Assembly (NCBI RefSeq): GCF_009870125.1
Contig: NC_046683.1
Span: 20,159,001 to 20,223,000, forward strand
Length of the DNA stretch: 64,000 nucleotides
Direction: 5' to 3'
DNA from: Drosophila pseudoobscura
Lineage: Eukaryota > Arthropoda > Insecta > Diptera > Drosophilidae
The notes beneath the pieces are model-generated. The model was given only the letters and a program-made list of their open reading frames with translations, searched no databases and was not told the DNA's origin. Shown here piece after piece: positions 55,546 to 64,000 of this stretch. Each line of letters starts with the position of its first letter. The stretch's first letter is position 1. The position numbers and the translations under genes were made by a program.

Positions 55546-58500
55546 TTGTGTGATAAAATCTGACCAAATCGGCCATTGTGCGTCGCCTCGACAGCACTGC
55601 AGCTACCGCTGTAATGGAATTTTTAAGATTGTTGATACAAAAACAGGTCGGTTTAACGGCACGTGTTTATTTTTAGAGCAACAAACTTGATGGAGATTTG
55701 GTAGATTTTGCATCAATGAGATTTTACTGAAAGCTCTGTATGAATTAAAAGTTACGCAAATAGCAAAAAGTCAAGATATTTCCCTTTTTACAAAGCTAAA
55801 GGATACTTGGGTATTATGGACATTTCTAAAATAGAGTTCTCCGAAATTTAGAAGTGTAATTTAACCGTTCTCAATGTAATGAGTACATGGAGTTTTTTCA
55901 AGCAAAACTTTAAGAAAATTATACAAGAGATGACTTTCATGAGTATAATGAACTTTTTATAGAATTCCTTCGTGGTCCAATATGGACGGGAACAGAAAAT
56001 TTGGCATCCTGGGGCATTGTTGGATGTCACGAGCAAAATTGCAATTTTAAGCTTTTATCTCAAGTTTACAAAAAAAAAAGAAATCGCAGTTGCTTACGAC
56101 CTTTAATTTTTCATATTATCTACCTATGTAAAGCCATGGCTTCAAAGTGCCTCGGCAGTGAAGTCTTTAAAATCTGAAAATATTGAAGAAGCTATATCAA
56201 AAGCAGCTTTAAAGAAATCGTTTTAAATGTATGGTATGTTGATGAAATATCAGTTCTCGTACTTTTGGATGACGACGTTACTTCTGATGTAAAAGAAAGA
56301 ATGGTGACGAATAGTAGTAGACTTAGTTTAGAAAAACGATACATACATATGTACCGTCGATGGAAGAACTTAATGGTAAAGACGCTCGAAACTACCACCT
56401 ACATAGCACACGTAACGATTAGCGATTACATACTATGGAGGATTTGATCCAGGCTCTACTCCACTGATATGCAATTTGTCAAAAACTGTTCGCAGAAAAA
56501 TTGTAAATTATATTTAGAAATTTTAAGTCCTGACACCTTGAATCCGATTCTGAAAATAATTTGTATAAAAAAACTTAAGCTCAGAAATACACGACTTTTA
56601 CTTCGTCAAAATAATTATGCCGACTAAAAGTGACCATGTGGACAAATTTTTTATTATTTATTTATTTTTTTTTACTAGAACATAGCTCATTAAAAAAATT
56701 ATAATAAATATTGCAACAACATTACGCTTTTCAAAATTAGGTTAGAGACTTTTTGTTATCATGCATCATAATTCTTAGAGCATAATGTCAAAAAAAACCT
56801 TTTACTGATTTAATAGGTTTTCACATCAAAGTAAATGAAATAATATGTCCATTTGTTAAAGTTTTTAAGTTTCAATAAATTTATAAAGTAGTATTAGAAG
56901 AGAATTGTGTACAGATTTTTAACTCATTGGCTTGCTTTCCATGGAAATGTCGATCAGTTTGGAAAGGGTAATATTTACTTTAGCTGCCCAAAAATCAAAT
57001 TTTTTAGTTTGGAAATTGCTTATAAATTGTATGCAAGCACTGGCAAAATTTAATAGTTTTGTCAGAAAACTTAAATATCTACAGAAAGTTCGGAGGATTT
57101 CGAAAAAACATTCCAGGCAAAAACCCTTGAGTATATATGTAGTTTTCTTATCTTATCTATAAATAATTTTCGAATAGAGCATACTTAATTTGCTTTGCTT
57201 CCCTATTTCTGTTCCTGTCCACCTTTCATCCCCTGTTATCACAACCTTGGCAGATTATGAAATCAGAACTGTTCCCCATTATGAAAGAAAGGATGGCAGA
57301 GGGCAGAGGTAGAGTTTAAATGTTGGAGAAAACCTTAATTAGAGCATTTAAAACGTTTGCTTTATGGCCGTTGAGGTCATAATGAGCTGGAAGCGGGGTC
57401 CGGGGCTCCTTGTCGCTTGTCCCTTATAACCATAAAGGAAAAATTGTCTGATACAACCGACACTCGAGGGCGCCTGTCGCCATTATGTGGATTGTCAAGG
57501 CGACTGCTGGCGGAAAAAATGGGAGGCCTCTTCATGCAGTCTTTCTCCCCTCTGCCCCGCTCTCTATTCTCTTGCTGTTAAACTTCTTTTGGAAATTTTC
57601 CTTTATTATTGCATTAGTTCCCTTCTCCGCTGTGCTGTTTTGTTCTGTTCTGCACGGGTCTTGCACTGCCAGTTAATAGAAAAATCTGCAGACAGCAATG
57701 TCTTTCAAAGTTTTCCCGCTCCGCTACTCCGCCGCACAGTTGCGCTTTTCTTTGGCAGCGACTGCATTTCATAATTTAGCCAGGCTTGTCGCTGCCCTGC
57801 CTCTGTCCCGGGCCTTTTTACAGCTACCTCCTTTGCCAGCAATTTTGATTGTGCCTGGCAACGCCTTCAGCCTCCTTTAGCGCGGCGGGGACCACACAAT
57901 ATTTGAGTTAAGTTAAGTGGATTTTCCTTTCTTCTCGCTGCTTCCTTTCCTCTGATCAGCCATATTCCTTATCCATTCCTTCCGTTCTGTTCCACTCGGC
58001 TCTGTTCCGGTTTGTTCGTCTTTTGCGGTTTTGTATGAAATTGAATTGGGTCAATGCGTCAAGGAAAAGTGCCAAATGTATGAATTGCAGTCTACAAAAT
58101 ACAAAAATAAAATACAACAGAACAGAGCTGTAAATGAAATATGCTCCCCCCCCCTTCCCCTTGAGCCCACCGTATCCGAAAGAGTACAATCGGAAAAGTG
58201 AAAGGGAAAGTGAAACGGGAACTACTGGGGGGAAACTGATGAAAAGCGCAACAAAGTTCAGACCACAAACTTCTGCAGCAGAATATGGCGATGCTGGAAC
58301 TTTTGGAGTTGGCGGGGCACGAAAAAGTTCGATGGGAAATCGATGGAGAATTCTTTGGGAAGCGCTACTCAAGGAGTTTCTCAAGGAGCAAGCTCATAAG
58401 AATTTTTTGAACTTTTTGGACTGGCATTTCTATGAAGAGAATGCAGTTCCTGAGAGCTTTTATTGTCCACGCCATAATTGGGTAAGATTCAATCTTGGCT

Positions 58501-59578
58501 TCTGATCAGTGATTGCCATTCGAGACTTGCATTTTGCTTGTACACGATGCAATACTATTTTCCTTTCGAGTGTTGCCTATTCCGTGACTTTTCACCTTCC
58601 TTCCTTTCTTCTCTATGTTTAGCTTTTAAAAGCCAATTTGAGTGCTTAAGTCAACCGATTCCGCATCAACCCTCTTCACTCATTAAGTGAAATCCCCGAA
58701 AACAAATTGAAATGTGAGGCAACAGGGAAACGCATTAGGAGATCCAATCAGCCCATGGCCCCCATTATTCAGCCAGACTGCAAGTGACAAATGAGGCAAC
58801 TAAATCATAATTTTGCCATCCACTGGAGCGAGCACGATGCTGATGCTCTGCACAGCTTTTCATAGCCCGAAACCGCTCAGCTGAGCCTAGCTAACGCGCT
58901 GAGCCCATTAACAACTTTAAATTATTTCGCATAATTTATTGTCTGACATCCCGGTCGATTGAGCTCGAAATTATACCAGAAGCAACAGCAGACACAACAC
59001 CCATATTCCTGTTCCATTACAAAGAGCGTTCGAGCTCTGTTTACTTGTTCATATACATATATTATTTTTGCATATATATATACCCGTACTTGTGTACGCC
59101 TATTAATTTAATTTGCGCACTAATAGGTCCGTAAGGCATTAAGCAGAACGTGGTCGCGGCATGCTAAAAATGCACCATTAACGAAGCCAACAAGATCTCG
59201 CCTTTTGGCATAGCAAAATGATCAACGTTTCACGGAATGAAGATTCGTTGCGAAGGTTTAGGTACACTCCGAGGAGAAGTGTGGTTGCGGCGGTTTAAGT
59301 TCGCACCGAGGAGAATTGGCGGCGAAGGATAAAGTACACTCCGATAATAAAGGATCGTTAAAGCTGTTGGCTGCAGCCGTCAATGATGATTATGGCTCTG
59401 GCGGGGCTGCTTTTAATCATAAAAATCAGCGGTTACGCCCGGCCGTATTCTTAACGCGTTTAGCCTTGATCAGCAAGTAGTGTGACCGTTGGTGGCTGCG
59501 CTGCGGGCACAATTGTACGAACAGCTGAGAGTGTGACCGTTGGTCTGTTGCCGGCGGTCTCACTGGCTCCGGGCGCGT
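55546..59578. other. 4 kb without a recognised gene
   Basis: 55.5-57.1 kb is AT-rich with short protein-like phrases in changing frames (LKSENIEEAISKAALKKSF near 56165-56220 on +), probably an old transposon I cannot name. From 57.2 kb on it is single-copy-looking non-coding DNA with T-rich pyrimidine tracts. Around 59225-59345 there are three degenerate copies of a ggttta(g/a)gtacactccgaggag-like unit. Confidence 0.35.
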
Positions 59579-60900
59579 TTTTTTTTAAATATTTTTTTTT
59601 TTATAAAATCAGATATAATTGAAATTAAGACTAAGTTATGACTGTCTTCAGCTGGCTGCTAAGGCCTTCGTCTTGGTAGTGGCCTATGTATATAAGGTTA
59701 TCTATTTTTTTACCTATTTAAACTAATTTTGGGACATTTTTGGGTCATAAGAGGTGGTATGTGTTTGTTAGTTTCAGGAATTTAATTACTTTGGGGATGT
59801 TTTCTGCGTTTGGGTTTGCAAGGATCGATATCAGGCATAAGTTTTGGAAAATTTTGGTTTTAAGGTGGGAAGTTGCGCTACAGTTGGTTGATGGAATGAT
59901 CTTTTGTTGAATGACAGTTAAGGTCCGGTTATGGTTGTTGTCGGGGTTGATGTAGTACTGTTGTGTAAATCTTTTATGTTCTAGTCTAAGGGTTAGTATT
60001 TTTTTTGGTCGCTGCGTGTGATCCTTTTTTGTTTAAGATTGTTATTGATTATTGGTACCATCTGTTGCAGAGTTCTATGTTGTGTTTGAGTTTTTGGGCT
60101 AGTCCGTTCTTGAGGAACTTGTTTATGTCTGTAGTGTTACAGTAAGAGGTGTACTGTAGATGCATATTGAATGTGAATTTGGCTGTCGTGTCAGCTAGCT
60201 TGTCGCCTTCAATGCCGCAGTGGCTAGGTATCCAGTGCAGTTGAATTATAGGGGCAGATTTGGTAAGGAAGGTTCTAATCGTTATGGGATATAAGTTATC
60301 GTTGTTGGTGCTGCGGATGGATTTTATAGATGCTAGGGAGTCGGAGCAAATCATGTTTTTTTCTGTTATTTTTTTTTTTATTAGTTCTATTGCTTCCAGG
60401 ATGGCTATGTATTCGGCTGTAAGATGTATGAGTAGTGGGGTAGAATGAATCTTTTTGGCAAAAGTGGCTGTGTTGTTTTGTTACTCGCCGTCTGTATATA
60501 TGTATGAATGTGTGGTTGTTGTATTTCTACTGGAGTTCAAGAAATTTTTGTCATATGTGCTTGGAGGTGTGTTGGATCTGCTACGTTTTGCAATTAAGTT
60601 AAGGGCTAGCTAAAATTTAATGTCGGGAAGTTTGTTAATTAATGTTGGTTGAATTTGTTTTATGTGCGAATGCCATCTGTATTTACTATTTGTTTATTTA
60701 TTATTTATTGTTATTCCGTAGTTTTTTGGGCTGGGGACTGCGGAAATGGGGTTATTGTTGCAGTTCTGCTTTCGGCAAATGTGGAGTTTTTGGGATTTTT
60801 GTAGGGATAGTGATGCTCCTGAATATGAGCGGAACTCATGGACGTTTGGCTCTTTTGCTTGTTGAAAGAAATTTATTGATTTGATAAATAAAATTTACGG
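59579..60900 (-). pseudogene. non-LTR retrotransposon 3' end with RNase H, 5' truncated
   Basis: Minus-strand reading. The end of the RT region gives SHIKQIQPTLINKLPDIKF (near 60680-60610). RNase H follows: IYTDGE with the first catalytic Asp (about 60500), a TAA directly after it, then TAEYIAILEAIELIKKK (Glu), MICSDSLASIKSI (Asp; about 60354-60316) and IQLHWIPSHCGIEGDKLADT (His/Asp; 60245-60190). A C-terminal extension and 3' UTR lead to a poly-A tail, seen as T-runs on + at 59579-59605. RNase H after RT fits the I, LOA or R1-like groups; LOA (Bilbo-like) elements are known from the obscura group, but I do not assign the clade. Dead because of the stop and truncation. Confidence 0.78.
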
Positions 60901-61375
60901 AATAAGTCTTATTTGTATCTTTTAAGACACAAATCAAAATAATTCATTTTTTTTTTAAATTTATGGAAATAATATAAAAGAGGTTTTCCTCATTTTTATT
61001 AAAAAAAAAAATCAGAAAAAATGCTTTTTAATATAAGTTTTTTTAGATGTCGCTTAGTATGACAAAATATAAATTTTGGTGTATTCCATGTTGCTGTGTC
61101 ATATTTCATTCACATTGATTTATTTATTTAGCTCTTATTAGCTGTCCCTGCTTTTTACTACTGGTGTCTACTGTTCATTTAATGCTGTGATTAGGCCACT
61201 CATCAGCTATTCTTCAATAGTGTACAGAGTGGGAGCACTCTGTAGCGGTATCACAATGGGAACATGCCGCACGGTTGTCAGGTGACAGGTGTGGGAGGTA
61301 CACACTTTCAAAACTAAAAAGTGGAGACCTTACTGGCCATCGAGGACATCCTCGCTCACTGTCCGATGACCAAGA

Positions 61376-61460
61376 GTACACCTTCTTAAAGCTTTCACTG
61401 TTAAAATTAAGAGTAGAATAGAGCGTACACCTTCTTAAAGCTTTCACTGTTAAAATTAAG
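61376..61460. repeat. 36-bp tandem direct repeat
   Basis: gtacaccttcttaaagcttt and the following 16 bases occur at 61376-61411 and again, without a change, at 61425-61460, separated by 13 bp. Confidence 0.9.
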
Positions 61461-62064
61461 AAGTAGATTGACAGTGCAGGAGCACGGTTCAATGAAAGAA
61501 TAGCCGTGGAAAATTCACCATCCAACTTACAGCCGGAGGTATGCCCTCGCCCTCGATGCAGGCAGCGCTTCTAGCGTTGAGATCATTCACGATCAAATAA
61601 AAACAGGTCGAGGAATATGTCCAACAGCTCAATCAGCTTGGGGCATACAGCGCCCTCATGGTAGGGTGAGTTCCAGGCTATGAGTGACGCTAGTGAAACG
61701 AAATGACAGATTACTTCGCCAAGAAATGTTCAAAAGGCCATTCGAAGTTCTTGAACCATGGTATAAGTACGTAGTATATAGTATAGTATATTTCACCCGC
61801 AGAGATGTGAACTGATTTCGTTTCAATATTTTTATTACACAAATTAGTATTTGTCGCAGCTGCGAATGGAAATGAGCAATCGATATCATGGGTGGTAGTG
61901 GCAGTAGAAACCCTTTCATGCAGAGACTCCTCCTTTCAGTTGCACTTTAATTAACATTAAACCTGCGTCGCTCTGAGCCCGATGCCTGGGCTCAAAGCTG
62001 AAAATTGTTTTCATTACTCTAAAGGAGAAGCACGAAAGCAGCATCGTCATCAGCACCATTATCT

Positions 62065-62083
62065 ATGATGATGATGATGATGG
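62065..62083. repeat. (GAT)n microsatellite
   Basis: Six GAT units. Confidence 0.9.
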
Positions 62084-62221
62084 CCGTACCAAAGCTGGGC
62101 CACGCCTACCAGGCCGCACGAAGCCCCGGACCAGGCACCATCGCAGATCCCAGATCCGGCCCCGCTCGAGCTTCGGCAAATTTGCATTAACCAGACGTGG
62201 ATGAGCTGAGTCAGACGCTGA

Positions 62222-62276
62222 AAGCAAATGCGGATGCGGATGCGGATGAGGATGTGAATGCGAATGCGAATGCGGA
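62222..62276. repeat. (AATGCG/GATGCG)n repeat
   Basis: Eight or nine imperfect hexamers. Confidence 0.85.
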
Positions 62277-64000
62277 TACCATCAGCTTGAGAGACTTGCG
62301 TTGGGGTGAGGGGCCTTGCCAGGTGGTTGGATTGAAATAAAGGTAAAGCTGTGCTCTCACGCCATAAACAAAAACTCATTAACCCAATTTCAATATTAAC
62401 GCAAAGAAAGTTCAGCGATGCCAAAAGCAAACAGAGCGGAGCGGACCAGATATAAGGCGGATAAAAAGGGCCAGGGACACACCAGGGAAGGGCGGACGGA
62501 GGGCAGACAAGCAGGCAGGGAGGAAAAGAGATTGGGCATCCGTATACCAGTAATACGATGGGAGGGCACAGTTGGCCGATAACCGCACATTCATTTGCCA
62601 AAGGAGCTCCCTGCAATAATCACTCAAAGTGCAAGTCATTAATTTTCATTAAATTTCGAGAGGATTATTTGTCAAAAAACCATTTTTCGATGTCGTGTCC
62701 TGTTCCTGTTCCATCCCATCCCGTCCTTATTCCATTGTTAGTCTGGAATAAATTTTCCCGAGAGTGGACTGGTCAGCTGGCGCGATGGCCCAGCATAATG
62801 GATAAAAATAAAGGGAAGCAGAACGAAAATGAAAATGCTTAAAGCTTTTCTTTTATTCAGGCGACACCGGTTGGGGTCGTCCCCCACAAATGTACCGAAA
62901 AAATTAACTATTTACAATTGATATTTAAATATTAATAGTGGCTTGTAAAAAAATTAATGCAGCGTGGTGCTGCGACCTTTTGCCAAATTTGGTGACTGTA
63001 CAAGAAAGGTTTTAGCTAAACGGAATCGTTTTCAAAGCTTCCCCAACCTTCAATCAATCAATCAATTTAACTGTCAGTAGTCGAGTCTGTAGAAACAAAT
63101 CGATAGTTTCGACACGCGAATCCCGCTGGCCGGGGCTCTGTATCCTGATCAATCGATTTGCGGACTCTTGCGGTTGGGGATCGCAATTAATGATTGGAAA
63201 GGCTATATCGCACCTATCTGGCACCCGGCCAAAAGTGACGATAAAAAGAGGTCCATTAGAGCATTTCCTACCTAACCTGTCTCCGGAAATAGTGGGACAT
63301 TCGAGTGGGATTGCCGTGATTCCCAGCCCCGCCATCACCCCGCCATCCTGGCCAAAACAAAACTTTTGCAATAACTGCAAATGCAATGCATTAAGCTGGA
63401 CCACTGAGAGGGTCAGAGTGGAAAGCCTTTTCCCAAGCTCAACCCCAACCAATCCGCACTGCCACTCAACGCACCTGTCGCAGAACTGACATTAAATTCA
63501 CATTACAAAAATGGTTACCTGCATTTGGCGTATCAGTTTTCGGTTACCATGTTGCAGTTGGAGTCGCGGTGAGGGGCGAGGGCATGCTGGCTCAAAGGGG
63601 AAGCCATCGATGCGCTGCTCCCTACATGCCCGAAAAGTTTGTTTTAATGGACAAAGTTGGCTGCTCCGGCTCCGCTCTTTTCTGCCGTGCTTCGGTTTGG
63701 CCAGAATTACGGCGACTCGAGCAGCAGCTTTCGCCCTGCTCTATTTGAGTTTCAAGTTGTGAGCCGCAGACGAGAGAGGGTTTTGCCAACTTTTTCCGCC
63801 AACACACAAATTAAATTATAAATCAGTGGGCCATTGGGGGCGGAGCGGGTTGCTCCCGGTGCGCCTCCTGGTGCCCCTCGAAATGACTGATCCTGTGAGG
63901 ATGGCCCATCGCCGGCTCTTGCCATGAGTGATTTTCTTGCTCGTTAAATTCAGCTGCAGCCGCTTCTGACGATGCCTGGCGACAACGACAACGACAACGT

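Larger units (their letters stand above)
60901..64000. other. unassigned right edge
   Basis: 60.9-61.2 kb is AT-rich. 61.2-61.9 kb has a short tandem duplication and no recognisable gene. From 61.9 kb on it is single-copy-looking non-coding DNA with trinucleotide and hexanucleotide repeats. No gene identified; open stretches up to 185 codons (62059-62616) run through these repeats. Confidence 0.4.

Noticed and set aside
62059..62616. 185-codon minus stretch with IRIRIRI run
   Set aside because: Driven by the gatgcg hexamer array; no protein character.
1..64000. tRNA, rRNA or CRISPR features
   Set aside because: I looked by eye for GGTTCGAATCC-type T-arm motifs, rRNA blocks and regularly spaced palindromic repeats and found none. 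A covariance-model scan would be needed for small RNAs such as snoRNAs or microRNAs.

Overview
This is insect nuclear DNA, almost certainly from a Drosophila. The introns are about 60 bp with GT-AG ends. There are many short CA, CAG and GT microsatellites and many TACATATGTA-type runs. Several dispersed INE-1/DINE-1 copies end in the tacccgata/tatcgggta type of terminus and carry a conserved 'gactcggctattgatgctga' block. The variants resemble those of the obscura group (D. pseudoobscura and relatives), but the species is an inference. I saw no bacterial operon, CRISPR array, rRNA or recognisable tRNA.

Layout. Positions 1-8.1 kb are a graveyard of old elements: a decayed Ty3/gypsy pol (240-1575, +), the end of a non-LTR reverse transcriptase (3490-3900, +), a long imperfect hairpin (4552-4910) and an internally deleted transposase-like relic (6036-7059, -). 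From 8.1 to 12.7 kb the DNA is single-copy-looking and rich in simple repeats, with one possible isolated exon near 9.4 kb. A compact two-exon gene for a Mic19/CHCHD3-like twin CX9C protein lies at 12728-13312 (-). Beside it are a Helitron helicase relic (13530-14800, +) and a DINE-1 copy. From 15.5 to 29.9 kb the DNA is mostly intergenic or intronic, with a complete-looking 539-bp DINE-1 at 18732-19270. A young, complete Ty3/gypsy-type retrotransposon occupies 29941-35553 (-): identical 191-bp LTRs, ATAT target duplication, intact gag and pol, no env. From 35.6 to 40.9 kb it is again intergenic.

The interval 40.9-56.5 kb mixes small genes and transposons: an uncharacterised 302-aa gene (40929-41837, -), possible overlapping exons at 42.2-42.5 kb, an exactly 1000-bp Tc1-like deletion derivative with perfect 129-bp terminal repeats (43795-44794), an hAT-like fragment (46.3-46.9 kb, -), a spliced DUF4806-like gene between two blocks of ACTAGTT-rich repeats (48.0-49.3 kb), a Tc1 relic (50.1-50.4 kb, -), a three-exon orphan gene with one frame break (51379-52014, +) and a decayed but still visibly spliced hAT transposase (53142-54471, +). 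The last 8 kb hold unassigned DNA and the 3' end of a non-LTR element with RNase H (59579-60900, -).

The genes do not form one pathway. The coherent theme is host DNA invaded repeatedly by DNA transposons, Helitrons, LTR and non-LTR elements, with small fast-evolving genes between them. The best candidates for something undescribed are the long hairpin at 4.6-4.9 kb (possible siRNA-producing hpRNA), the repeat-flanked DUF4806-like locus, the tryptophan-rich tail on the Mic19-like protein, and the palindromic pair of DRE sites in the LTR of the young retrotransposon.
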